NCBI GenBank assembly: GCA_963693305.1
Contig: OY855906.1
Location: 4,060,001 to 4,124,000 of the forward strand
Reading direction: 5' to 3'
Length of the DNA: 64,000 bases
DNA from: Meandrina meandrites
Lineage: Eukaryota > Cnidaria > Anthozoa > Scleractinia > Meandrinidae
Shown one piece after another: positions 34,920 to 47,268 of the stretch. Position numbers and translations under genes: made by a program. Positions within the stretch are counted from its first letter, which is position 1, and each line of letters begins with the position of its first letter. Under the pieces are notes generated by a model. It ran no database searches. It saw only the letters and a list, made by a program, of their open reading frames with translations, and was not told the DNA's origin.

Positions 34920-37900
34920 GCTGCTGCGGGAGGGGTGGGGGAGGGGGGGGGGGGGGACGGGTGTGTTGCTTCGTGGTTCTTGTGCCCGGGGTGCAGCGCA
35001 GGTAATCCTAGATCATGTCATCGGTTTTCTTCTCTTTACTTGAGACCCCCTGGGTGTAGAAGTGTTTGTTGTTGTACGCTTATTCACATTTGTCAAGTAT
35101 TTGAAGTATCTCCAGTACTGCATATAGACCAAATAAAAGAAATGAAAACGATATGCCATGTAAAAACATCCTCTTTCAGCAAAGAGTTTAGGAAACTATT
35201 TAAGACATTTTGAGTGATTCCGTATTACTTGAGCTACAAAGAATATTCTCGACACTCGTTGAAATAAAGTGGCTTCCGCAAAATTTCGTTAATAAGCCTG
35301 GGTCACTTTATTGTATAAATGCTGACACAACGTGTCGGCGAATGTGTCAAAGAAAGCTGCGTCCTTTTGGAAATCCGTCCATCTTAAATTATGTAATTGA
35401 ACCTTTCAAATGAACGATCTCTATTACTATTTTCAATTATGAAAATTAATTGACAAAAAACACGTGTAAAGCTCTTCTGTGTCGCAAATATTTCGGGTTC
35501 CGAAGCGTTGTCGCCTTATCGGCTGTTGTGTTTATGCATACCACAGTAAACTGTTTGCCGAGGATCTGTGCTGGTGTCGATCGGCTTTTGTTCTGTTTTA
35601 ATTACTTTCAGTCGATCAGCGGAAGGTCTGTCGATTTACATTTCCAACTTGTGCGAGGAAGAGAGAAGTGAAATCATTCCGAGAACTGTGGCCGGGACGG
35701 ATAACATGCGATATCGTTTCTTGACGCACGGCTGAAAGATATCTTTCCTTCGATTCGTTCACGAATAAGGTAGGTCATGATTGATGTTTTCTTCGCGAAT
35801 AACAATTTCTATTCGATAAGTTTGGTATAGGGAATGCTGTTGGTTTGTAAAGTGATTTAGAGTGTCTTGAAGTAGGATGTAGTGTTTATTAGACAAATTC
35901 TAGTCATTTGCCCTCGTTAACCCTTTTTAGAGGCGTAGTTCTTTTATTGTCTAGCTCCGTCGGCCTTCGATGAGTTTCTTTTAGTCGCTACATACATGTT
36001 GGATACAATATTCGGCAGCCATAATGGTCCATAGTAATGCCACAGTGTTAGTTCATAAGGTAACACTGACAAGGACATTACTTCGTAGCGAAAGACCATT
36101 TGTTCGTATCGCAACAACACAAGAGATAATATGATCCGTTGCTCTCTGACCAGCCAAGAAATACGGGTTTTATTTCTTCGATAGTATGTATTAATAGAAA
36201 TGAAGATCATTCGAAAATACGCAAAATGCAAACAAATTGCCCCTTTTGTTTACAAAACGCTAGCATCTTGAGTTTTCAAGTAGACTCTGAAGTGGCGTCG
36301 TTGCTTTTCACATTTCCGATCTTCATAATACGAAAAATAAGCGTTTTTGCACCCACTCAGGTTATAAGCCGTATTAGGACAAAACGATTTGTCAGACTTA
36401 TCGATCTAGCACACGGTTCCTCGCGGACTTATGAGCGAGGCGAGCAAGCAAACAAATTATTTGCAGTTGGCCACAATTATTACTTGAATCTCAGTTGCGG
36501 ATGCGTTTACCGCAGTTACGCGAAATTAGACTCGATGCGCCTGCCGAAATATAACGCGCCTTGTTTTAGAGATTATTCTGGCTATTGTTGATAAAATTCT
36601 CAGAGGGATTTATCATTCAAGGAACACATCTGTCGCACAAACTGGGAGGAACCAATCGCTTTTAAATGGTTTGGTTGATGGATGGGGTTCAACTTGAGTT
36701 GCGGTTCTGGATCAGAGAGATTTGCGGATGAATGGCGGTTATGATAGATTTATTACATTTGCGGGTCAGGGCAGAGCCCGCGTGTTTCCTGTCTTGAGAA
36801 AGGAATCTCGCGAAGAAATCTTTATTTTTTAAAGTAAGGACACTTTTGGAAGAAGGCTACTGGAATTTATATCATAACTCTTTCTCTCGCCACTTAACAT
36901 TTTAATCAATTTCAAGATCGATTTCACAGGTTAAGCCCTTAAATCTGAAGAGGTTGCGATATTTATAGCTCAATTTATTTCAGTCACGGATAAACGGGGC
37001 CTGTTAGTTAATGTTGCGAAATGCGAATATTTTAAAATATCAGCTGTGAATCGCACAAGAGTAGTGAATACTGGCTAAAACTGTAAAGAAATGTTTAATA
37101 TTTCAATTTTACAACCTTCAATGGAGACCGCCCTTGTTTCGCCTCGTTTTGTTATCGAAAAATCATCCAAGGATGTATCATGAACCACGTACACTTTTCT
37201 TTGAACAGATGGTTCGAAGACTCTTCGAACGTAGCGAGCAAGAGTGGTGTGAAACTTTTAAAAAGAATAATATTGAACATGAGTTCAAATTGTCATTCAC
37301 TTCCATGCTCGTCCCCCTGTCACTCATTTGTCAGGTACTATTCTGTCGTATGATCTGGGTACTTGAAGTCAGCTCTTTCTGGTATGCGATCTCGTCTCAA
37401 AACCGAATGATCACCGCGCGAATTTAAATGAAACGAAAAGGAATACAAGGGATCCGTGCATGAATGAAACCGATTTGTGGACTATCATCTGTTTTTTTTA
37501 AATTTGCTGACGTTTTTTTTTTCAAATGAAAGCGATCTGCGCACGACTTGGTATTTGGCTATCGTTCATACTACTGATTTGTTTCTTATGTACGTTATCA
37601 CATCCTCATCGTATCGAGGGTATACATAGAATTCACTATTGGCTTATTCCCAGCCCTTCACACATAAGCATGTCTTCACGAGCTTGAACTTCCAGTAAAA
37701 GTGGTTGCTTTTCTTTCACTTTTAAAATAACTAAACTACGAAGACCACTCTTTCACTTCTATTGAACTGATCGATTCATCAATAACCGATGTAAATACAT
37801 GTAAATGCTTAATACCTATTTTATTTTTCAGCTGATTTTTCTTTATAACTGTTAAAGTTGAATGCTACATGTTGACTGAGACGATGTTTATAAATTTTGT

Positions 37901-38295
37901 TTCACTTGCAGTCCACTTAAAATGAGTTATTTTAATCATGCATTATCCGTGATAAAGAAATAAAACTGCACAACTTACCATAGAAACATGCAAAAAACAA
38001 ACGGAAATTCTGCTGGGAGACTGGGGACCTAAACGTTCGATAAATGCAATGCATTGCATTTTTGCGATAAATTTGTTCACTTCATTTATTTTTGTTTATT
38101 TCGCGGCTCAGTGCTATTCTGAGGTGGCCTGCTTAGAGTATTCTTGATGGCTTCCGTTATTCTATGAGTGGAGAATTAAATCCAACAGATAAAGCTTAAA
38201 TGAGCTACGTCACGGGGATTTCGCAGAGTTTTGGTAGTAGAGGTGGTGTTTACAGCGGGCAAATGAAAATAGAGGTTCCAGGGAGGTAGTTTTAC

Positions 38296-38890
38296 TGCCC
38301 CTGAGGGGGGATTTCTATGGTGTCTATATAAAAGGGACGGGGTCCTGGTTGTGTTGCGAAGGGGTAAGACTTCTGGGTTCCGGGCAAAACGCCAATAATT
38401 TTAGTCATCAAGGTCTCTTTTAGAGTTGCACGTGACGAAATGAAAACTGTCGTTGTACAGTGTTGGGGGTTCACAGCAATCAAGCATAAAAATATTATCT
38501 TTTTGTGGCCAAAGCCACTAAAACAGCCACGCTCATATTGGTGAAAACTTGCGTCTCCTTTTGGTCACGACTTACGTTGTCTTGCGATGACTTGCGTTCA
38601 CTTTGGTCGAGATCAAATTTGCACGCAAGTCAAAGCAAGTTTTTCACCGTTTGGCCACCCAACGCAAGTCAACGCAAGTCTTGTTGTTAGCGCGCGCAGT
38701 AGCATTTAAATGGCTTCTTTTAACAACTTAACTTGCGTGCAATTGCGAGTAGCCTTGTGAGTCCGTTTGGCCACCCAACACAAGTCTGTACACAAGCTCA
38801 ACTTGCGACAACTTGCGTTACCGTTGAGCCAGGGCTTTAGTTTAAATTTTTCAACAAGCATCCCCGTCCCTTTGATAGGGTAGTCCCCCC
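38296..38890. mobile_element. GACGGGG-family element, copy 3, interrupted by another repeat
   Basis: The left part (GATTTCTATGGTGTCTATAT, then AAAAGGGACGGGG) and the right part (CATCCCCGTCCCTTTGATAG, then GGTAGTCCCCCCC) are imperfect inverted repeats. The unrelated TTGCG-rich sequence at about 38505-38835 lies between them, which suggests a nested insertion. Confidence 0.55.
38505..38835. repeat. TTGCG-rich element with internal duplications
   Basis: About seven TTGCG and three CGCAA words occur within about 300 bases, mostly as ACTTGCG or CGCAAGT. The phrase CGTTTGGCCACCCAACRCAA occurs twice in direct order (about 38649 and 38763). No coding capacity. Confidence 0.6.
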
Positions 38891-39010
38891 CATCCTCGCT
38901 TCTCCCAGGTTATTTTGTTGTTGGTTCAATTCTCGTCCCTGCTCCGATGGTTTTTCTCCGGGTTCTCCGGTTTTTACTCCGTCCACAAAAACCAGCACTC
39001 GTAAAAAGTT
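38865..39010. repeat. Possible SINE tail
   Basis: Repeated TTCTCCGGGTTCTCCGG words and a TTTTTACTCCGTCCACAAAA-like end resemble the tail part of a dispersed short repeat. I could not place its start. Confidence 0.3.
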
Positions 39011-42000
39011 CAATTCCATCTGGGAACAGTTGACGAATAGCCACTCCGTTCATGTACCACCGCTACTTTTCGTTTTATTTTATAATTTAAGGGGCACACA
39101 TGGTCCCTCAGAACAGCTTCAAAACTTTACCAAGCAACCAGTTCGGAAGCTTCGAGTTTGACGGTTTCATAAACCCGGGAAGTCAAACCAAACAGTAAAT
39201 GATGCATATTGAACCGCTTAACTAGCAGAGTCATACCCATAATCATCTCCTGAGTTTGGTTGATAAACTCTCCAAAATCTCTAAAGCAAAAACCATACAG
39301 CTCTTCCATATTGATTTTTTTTTAGATTTTCATTCAATTTTGAACTTTTGCTTCTTGGGAGTGAAAGCTGTTTGATATCCTCACGACATATAAGGGCTAT
39401 GAGAAAGTCCAGGACGGCTCATTTAAGAATAACTCGTGATATGTTGCCCAACGAATCGAAGTAGAAGCAGAGATTGTGTGACGAGTCAAACGAGTAAAGG
39501 ACCTTGGTCGCACTATTCACTGGTTTCTTTTGCTTTCCTTAAAGTAAAATCGAAATAAAGCAAGAAAAAAATCCGGATTTTCTATTTATAAAAGCGCGTG
39601 CCAGCAGAATAAAACTCTTTTCATTGTTCACATCTCGGCCCTTAAGGGCCCTTAAGTGGCACTTGAACGAATAACAAGGCAAAACACACAAGCATTTTAA
39701 TGTGCTGATTGAGTTTACTTCACCTCGCCGTCACATGGTATTCGCTATAAAAGGAACATAGAAATGTCACGTGACCAATTGCTGTTAAGGATCCTTAACA
39801 GTACTTGATTGATAAATTACTGCGGTTAATACTGGAAAGTGGTTAAGTCGTGCAATAAGCACTAGTGATCGGTGAGAAAGAAAAGGGTTCTGTCGTACAA
39901 GGTACGTATAACATCAGATTTCAGTTGTTAAGGCTAAGACAAGTGATCGATATGTTCTAAGAATCCTTTAAAAAATTCCTACAGCGAAAGTTAAAATGGC
40001 TCAGTTTGTGCACGTGAAGCTATTTTAGGAGATCCTGATTTTAAGATTTGAATACCTACGACATGGGCGTTTAGTTAAACACCTCTGAAAATAATATTGT
40101 TTGAAAGGGTAGAAAAACAGTAAAACAAATATTATGAAACTGTATGTTGGCGAATACTCATGGTCGAAATTTATTACGGTGAATATCATGTATTGATTTT
40201 TAATGGGAGTTAAACTGTGGTCGACCAAGCTTAAAACCATGCTCAGAATTCTTGTGTGTTTGTTAAACAGCCAACATTTCATCACTGCGTGAATGTCATT
40301 TCGTTCTCGTTTAGAATACTGCAACTAGCAATATCAGGGAAAAACATCGGTGAAGGGATTTTTCTTTTTGCACCCCAGTGACCTGTAGCTAACTTCTTTT
40401 AAAGAACGTCACGGAAACAAGTCATTAAGAACGGTCAGAAAATGCTTGAAATGTCTCAAAGAATGATGGATGTTTCTTCCTCGAATGCTGAAGGAAATTA
40501 AACTAGGGATGCTTTCGCTGGATGCTTTTAAAGCAACAACTGTAATTTATGTTAGAAATTAAATGGAGAAATTTTCTAAGAAAGAATAACACTTGAAATT
40601 CGTTTAACAGCCTTAACCGTTAACGAGCTTTTAAGTAATCAAGGATTGTTCTTAACCAAATAAATCCTACTGAACTTTAAGGTAAGCTGGCTTCGTCTAC
40701 TGCGTCCTGTTTGGGCCGCGCGTTTTTGCCCTCTGCGGTCAGTTTTAATAGCAAGGTGTGTTTGATCATTGCTGATAAGTTTCAAGTAATTATTCGCTGC
40801 GTAATCGGCTTAGCACCTAAATACCGCACCTAATTCGAAGATAATTCTTCAAAGATTCCAAGAATTTTAGTTCGTTTAGAGAATTCAATGTGGTTTGGTA
40901 ATCATGGGTCGTACTGCCTAAAAGAGCTCCTTATAAAGCCTCGTAAGTATTGACAAAGAAAGCGTTGAAGGTTTTTTGGTCATAGGTCGGGTTGTCTTAT
41001 TTTTATAAAGTAATTTGACTGACAAAAATTGCGTTGGAGAACTGTTTTAAATGCACTATTAAAGCTATTTTGTTACTCAAAGAACTTGAGTAGTACTGGT
41101 GAAAGATACTATCCGCTAATAGTATTGCCGTTTTTCAAGAAGATCCGTAAAAGATCTATTAAGCCTCCACGGAAAGCCTCGTGAAAGGGATCCGATTAGA
41201 GAAGAAGGGGAGGAGAGGGGGCTAAGGCCAAATCTTAATTGATTTAGTGTACGTAAGACTAAACGTGGGAGCTGGAGATTGTTTATGCATATGATGTGGT
41301 TCAATTTTATCCTTGGAACAATTTGGTATTTTCCTTTGTTCTGATGTATAGTAATATACAATAATGAATATAAAACAAAGGAAAATACCAGATTGCACCA
41401 AGAGTAAAATTGATCATTAACAACAGCTTTTTTTTTCTGATTAATGATACATCTCTACAAAAAGTAACTGAACTAATGCGGCAGATGACTTTAAAACATA
41501 CATTATTTTTCCCGCTTATAAAAAGTTGAAGTTCTTACGGGAGCTTATAAGAGGGTCGCTTAAAGGGGTGGGTGCATGGCATTGTGATCTACTACTATAA
41601 CTAAAATGAATTTGACAAGCTGAAAACATAGGAACCCAACGATTATCGTTTCCTTTTCTACAAAAACACTCGACAAATGGCAGGAACTCGACTTGGAGGA
41701 GGTGAAGATATGACTAAAGATGGCGAAGACAGGAATGGATTGCAATGTTTAAAAAAACATGAGGTTCGGATCCGGCTCGGATTTCGTTAAAAAAAACTCA
41801 TGGACACAGTCCAGTGTTATTTGTCGCGCGGCGTGCTGTCAATTTTTTCTAAAATATAGAAACTCTGTCATTTCTTATGAGAATGCAGCCCTAGATCTTG
41901 ATTATCGTACAAAGCAACACTTGCCATTCCAATTCCGGAAGCGAACTTGATGGTTTCATAAAGATTATTAACTCGTGTAACTGACCGGTTGCATTTCATC

Positions 42001-42744
42001 CATACTGCAAAGGACTGGGGACAAGTCAGGAGGAGCAATGCGTAATGGCTGCAATACCTGGCAAAGGCTTGTCAGCGGTTAAACGTCTCCTTCAGCTTTT
42101 CTCTTTTTTCGGGGATTTTCATTAACGATGAAGTGGAAGAACGAAGAAGGATGCGTAAAATAGTTGCTGAGTGTAAACAAATTTTCATTTCACTAATATA
42201 AACGAATTTCTTTACTTTTAAGTGTTCCCCACCTGTACAAAATTGGTTGGACAAATTGCGTCAGCAAGTCCGCATTTTTCTGTCTTCAAACACGTAGAAC
42301 TTTTTTTAGTAAAATTCCAAATAAATTTAGTAAGGATACTGGTAAAGTATCGAACCTTAAACAATGGAAATGATAGTCTTTTTCTTTGAAACACTTTTCC
42401 TTGTCTTTTTTTTTCGTTTGATCGCGGTTAAGGCAAAGGCTTTCAAAGCCATCACGTGAAACTACGCGTTCTACCGCGAAACAAGATACACGAATTCAAA
42501 GCTCTTTTTGTGCAGGCTATAAGAAGCTCTGACCTAATAAAACACATGTATCCTTTACCAGAAGGGATGCATAATATTTCAAGACATTGCTAAAAGTTCT
42601 ATTTGTACAGTGTTTTTACACATTCATATCAATGCACTGACGCGATCCTGGCGTTTTCAAGCTCTTTAATGCCTCTATCAGCCAGTCTGTGTTTCATGAT
42701 AATTTAAAAAGTTCTCACCTTTATTTGTTTTCTTTTTGTTGCAG

Positions 42745-42811
42745 ATTTGTATTTCATTGAAAAGTAAGACTAACAACAAAGGGCGAACTGAATCAAGAAC
42801 GAACCATGAAG
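42745..42811 (+). other. Possible 5' (mostly untranslated) exon, probably of the Rho GEF gene
   Basis: A strong pyrimidine tract and gcag precede 42745, and the exon ends ACCATGAAG followed by gtgagg. It has one ATG (42806) in a good context, two codons before the donor. Joined to the acceptor at 50735 it places a stop (TGA) in frame just before the Rho GEF start at 50754, so it would be a 5' UTR exon with an overlapping upstream frame. Supported by splice signals only. Confidence 0.35.
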
Positions 42812-44654
42812 GTGAGGTGTTGTTTCACTGTTATAGCATTTTTAATTGTCTTTACTGATGTAACTTAGGCTCGATTACCAGCCGCTGTTTCGGAAATGAG
42901 CCCGCGCTCCTGAAAGACCGAACTCGAGAGGATGGTGGAAATCGAGCCTAATGAGAACTCTAAAGACAGGCAGGGTAACTGAAACAAGTCTTTGCCTGAG
43001 GTGCTTCTCAGGTTTTCATTCCAAGATTTCAGTAAATCATCGTACAAATACCCGAGGTTTTTCGATTTTATATCAACCAATCAGGATACCACACCAGCAC
43101 TAGCGAGCACGCCGAAGGTTATCACGTCAGCTCATCATCATACGATTGATACGAATACGTATGTCAAGTGACTAAGCTCCCACGGGAGAGTGAGATGGTC
43201 ACATGTCCAATTGCTTCTGAAATGCCTGTGGGATCTTTATCCCATGATTTTCATATCAATCTTTTGCGATCGACCACAAAAATAATTATATTGCAACAAA
43301 ACATTGCGCAGAAGTTTTGCGAGATGCCTGCGTCACTTGAAACTTTGCGCAGATTGTGTAGTCCGTAGGCTGACATCGCATAAATTTTCTCCTTATGAGA
43401 AGCGAGGAATGCGAGAGGAGAAAACTGCCATCCTTTAAGCGTCTATCTTTTTTTTCTCGACGGATTCTCTTCTCGCACGATTCACGAAGACATTAGTGAC
43501 AGCTCGCAGCATAGACACAACATTTAGTTTTATATGAAGTCATTAACTAAGTATTATTAGTGTCAACAAATTAAATCCTGCAATTCCAGTATCGTGTTAA
43601 AGTAGACTAGCTACAAATGTTGGTTCCATGACTGGGATTTGCGGCCCTCCAATCGCTTTGATTATTTGAAGTCATGTGTGAATTCAAACAATACGTAAGG
43701 GAACTGCCGGCCAAATGGCTTGTAATAATATGAATTGTAACACATACCACATAATCACCTCAATTATTTGGCGGGTAAATATTCTCTTATCACAGAATAA
43801 ACAAGGATTTCCTTGATGAGAATTCCTTTAATCTTTTATCTTGTTTACCAGCCCAGCACGATTAGGTCTACTGCGCGCTTTAAAACAAAAAAAGTGCAAA
43901 TCTTCTCACCTGTGAAAGTCTGAACCTCCAGCTTCCAATTTGGTATCCTCAAAAGATCATCGAGGATCGAGAGATGTAACGAATCGTCTGGGCTCTGGCA
44001 GACATAGACCAGCATAGATCACCATCTGAGACTGATAACGGTTAATCATCGTTGTCAGCTTAGACCACAATAGAAACTTTCTCGTCTCTCCTAAAAATGT
44101 TTTAGTCCTGACATTTTCGCCAGAAAAATAAGGGGAGTCTCGGCCCCGAGGTCCAAACGCTGACATTTTCAGCTATGCTATTTCTAACAGGAAAGGTTAC
44201 CCTTCCCTATACCTTCGATGGAAAATGGCGCTCCTTTCACATATTTACAGTAGGAATACTGCCTCTCTTTTCTTAAACTTTTCACTTGAATAACAAACCT
44301 CGTTCCTAGAATAAACCCTTAAAATACTCAAGTGAATTAAACATTCTGTGCATCGTCTGTTCGAAATATTTTATAAGGACCTTTCAAAAACCAAATGAAA
44401 GTTTTCCCTACCCTTTTCTATGCTATTGCTCCTGAAATCTCTACCTTTTAATATACCCCCAGCATGAAAAAGGTACCCTTTTCGGATGGAGCCTCTCCGT
44501 ATAGTCTAGTATATAAAGAGTACCCCTCCCCCCTCCCACCACCACACCACCCCCACAGGCGTGGTAGTCTGAACTGCAAGTTCAGGTCCAGTTTCCGTCA
44601 GCGCAGATCCGGCCCATAGTGTGCTTTTCTCAAAAGTATAAATGGGCGCTCTGT

Positions 44655-44880
44655 TCGGAGTAGCCTCTGAAAGCCCAGTGTGCTTATGCTAAGTGTGCTG
44701 GACTTCGAATCAGAAGACGTCCGGGTTCGAGTCCTGGCTGGAGTCATCGTGCTCTCACGTTGCCTTTCTCCGCTAGCAGTCTAAAGGTACCGCGGAAGAA
44801 ACAACTGCAATGGACAAGCATCCATTTATGATGCAGAGTTGAAATACTTGATCCCAGTCGCTTCATGCATGCTGATAGGC
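44655..44880 (+). repeat. tRNA-derived SINE-like repeat
   Basis: AAGCCCAGTGTGCTTATGCT resembles an A box, CTGGACTTCGAATCAGAAG a degenerate anticodon arm, and GGGTTCGAGTCCTGGC a good B box. An unrelated body follows, with ATGGACAAGCATCC, a word also found at about 9841 in RPL13A intron 8. The anticodon stem is imperfect, so it is a SINE-like relic and not a tRNA gene. Confidence 0.55.
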
Positions 44881-46904
44881 TATTAGGCACAAAAGAGGAT
44901 TGTATCTTTACCTTTCAATTTTGTCTGGTACCATTCAAGAATTTTTAGGGATAAAATTTCACCACAATAAGCACAGGAAGTACCTAGCAAAAAAAAAAGT
45001 GAATTATTCCACTGCTTGGAATAAATCAGATTTCATCTTGTGACTTACGTACATGTAGTTGCCGTTCGTGATTTTAAAGTTGAGCAACTACACTCGATGG
45101 CGATCCCGCTATTACGGGAGGTACTTCTTACAGTGGGCTGTTCGGGGAGGGTCCGTCCAAAAGGCAGTACCTTTCTCAGGCTGGAGGTATAAAATGGTAA
45201 GAGTTTGGTCGTTGGGGACGAGCTTCTCCTAAAAAAGTATTTTATTTTTGATTCGCTCCACTTGGCCCACTAGAATATTTCACGTCGATGACGGAAATTC
45301 CTCGCGGTGATTACATGAGTGAGCTTGTTTCTTGTGACCCTTCCTTTTCAAAATGTCTCAGTTTCTCTGTAACACAGATGTGCCACATTCCTGTTGGTTA
45401 AATCGTGAGATTCTTATTAAGCATCGAGATTGTTTTTTCTGGGACATCTTGCAACGATCTTATCACAGAAGTAAACAAGAGTTCGTCTAAAATATTTGCG
45501 GGTTTGCTATCTTAAGCTACTTCCAGGCCTCTGTGCCACGGTATAGCAATTATCCTGTATTGATTTGAGGCGCATATCTTTCATCCTGGGTATATTTTTC
45601 AACAGATTAGTTTCGTCTCTGAGGCCTGACAAATAACTTTACGTGGAATTAGTCTTGTAGTGTGATGATTTAAGTTCGTCTTTAGTAGAATATCGATCAC
45701 ACGTGAAGATCCGTGAATCCTCAGTGGGATACCCGAAGTAAACGTTTGTATTGGTGGCGGGTAAGTCAAGAGCCCTATAGACATTCTGAGAGACATGCAT
45801 GCTTTCGAGTGGTTTAGTGTTACGAAAGATTCCGATTGTGTGGTCTTATTGTTTTGTTGATATACCGTTTGATTTCGCTTCTCACTTTTGTGCTAGAATG
45901 ATTTTTATATTTTTATAGCTCGTTTGTTCAAGCTTCCTTGTCAGGGCTCAACATCACTATCTTTACTTGTTGCATGGACAAGGCAAAATCAGTCGGGTGT
46001 TATTGATGAAAAGAATCTTGTTCATCTGTTATTTATTATCTTCCAAAAACAACTTTTAACGCAGGAATTTTGAAAGCAGGCTACATTTAGTCATATCTAA
46101 TGTCGAGTCTTTCTTTGCTTACCTACCCCTGTCATTGAAATTGTTCACTTTGAACTAGACAATCTATTTATAATGTACAAAGTCGATTAATTAGCTGATC
46201 ATAATTTGCTCTTTACTTGATATTTTATTTTCCTGTAATAAGAGCAACAGTCCAATTAAACACCCACCCGGGGAGTATGGGTTTATTAAGTATACTATTT
46301 TCAACAATTATAATAATTAAATAGTAAATAGTTTGAACCCAGGAGTATCAGTAGTTCGTATAGTGTGATCGTCCGGGTAAGCTGGTAGTTCTGAAAAGAA
46401 CTGTTGTTGGTGACTGATGTTTCGACAACCTGAGCGAAAGAGTCAAATGACTCTGAAGATGACTTCCGCTCAGGTTGTCGAAACATCAATCACCAGGGTT
46501 CTAGAGTCGTTCTTCTCTGATTACTTGATCGTGGTAGCCTCCACTCACAAGCTATTGTATTAGTTACACGGGATGGGTGGGGTGGGGGGGGGGGGTATCA
46601 GAGGCAGATATAATTGAGGACATGAATTTCCCCCCCCCCCCACCCCTCACCATTCTCTGAGAAAAGGGCGTCCTTAGCTCCAGCCCCTTCCTTTTTCGAG
46701 CAACAAAGGGGACACTCCCACCCCTCCCCCCGCTTTTGGGCACCCCTGGATTCGCCACTGGCGATGAGGTAGTAACGCTGCATGCTGAGTGATATGTGTC
46801 TAAACATGATCCAGAGCCTCAGGAGTACAAATTTAAAAACAACAGGACTCCATTGCATTGTATTGCATTGCGACCTATCGACCCATCTGTCAGGTCTCCA
46901 ATTC

Positions 46905-47268
46905 CCAGGGGAGGGGGGGGGGGGGGGCTCAATTAGGGACGGGGATGTTCTTGACAAAAATTTAATTAAACCCCTAAAGGAGACCAATCATGTTGTGACT
47001 TTCATTGAACCCTACAAAATACGATTTTCCGTGCCTGGTCGGCAAACCCCCAACATAGAAAGGCGCCGTTTTTATATATATCTGCAGGTGCAACCTAAAA
47101 CGAGACCATGACGGATAAAAGGAATAATGGCGTTCTGTTGTTCTGTCGTGAACACTCTAAGCGAGATCAAAACCCCGTAATTTATAATTTACACCCTCTA
47201 CCGAGAGGACGAGCATCCCCGTCCCTTCCATACGGGAGACCCCACTCCCCCCCCCCCCCCCCCGGGGC
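46905..47268. mobile_element. Poly-G-ended inverted-repeat element (GACGGGG family), copy 4
   Basis: G run then CTCAATTAGGGACGGGGATG on the left; GAGCATCCCCGTCCCTTCCA then a C run on the right. Confidence 0.7.

Larger units (their letters stand above)
32548..42744. other. Repeat-rich intergenic region
   Basis: No coding gene is supported. It holds the poly-G-ended elements (33420-33815, 38296-38890), a trinucleotide array (34603-34918), a tRNA-like SINE fragment (about 33295-33365) and otherwise AT-rich sequence. A stretch ending in GAATAAG with a donor-like gtaggt at 35770 could be a non-coding first exon of the downstream Rho GEF gene, but this is unsupported. Confidence 0.45.

Noticed and set aside
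34518..35213. 231- and 145-codon frames rich in Cys/Tyr or Leu
   Set aside because: They come from the trinucleotide array, have no splice or family support, and vanish outside it.
36139..36591. 150-codon frame in the intergenic region
   Set aside because: The sequence has no domain or composition typical of a protein, and no splice context links it to a gene.
44655..44745. Functional tRNA gene (Arg-like, TCG)
   Set aside because: The B box is good but the anticodon stem does not pair and the acceptor stem is missing; better explained as a SINE.
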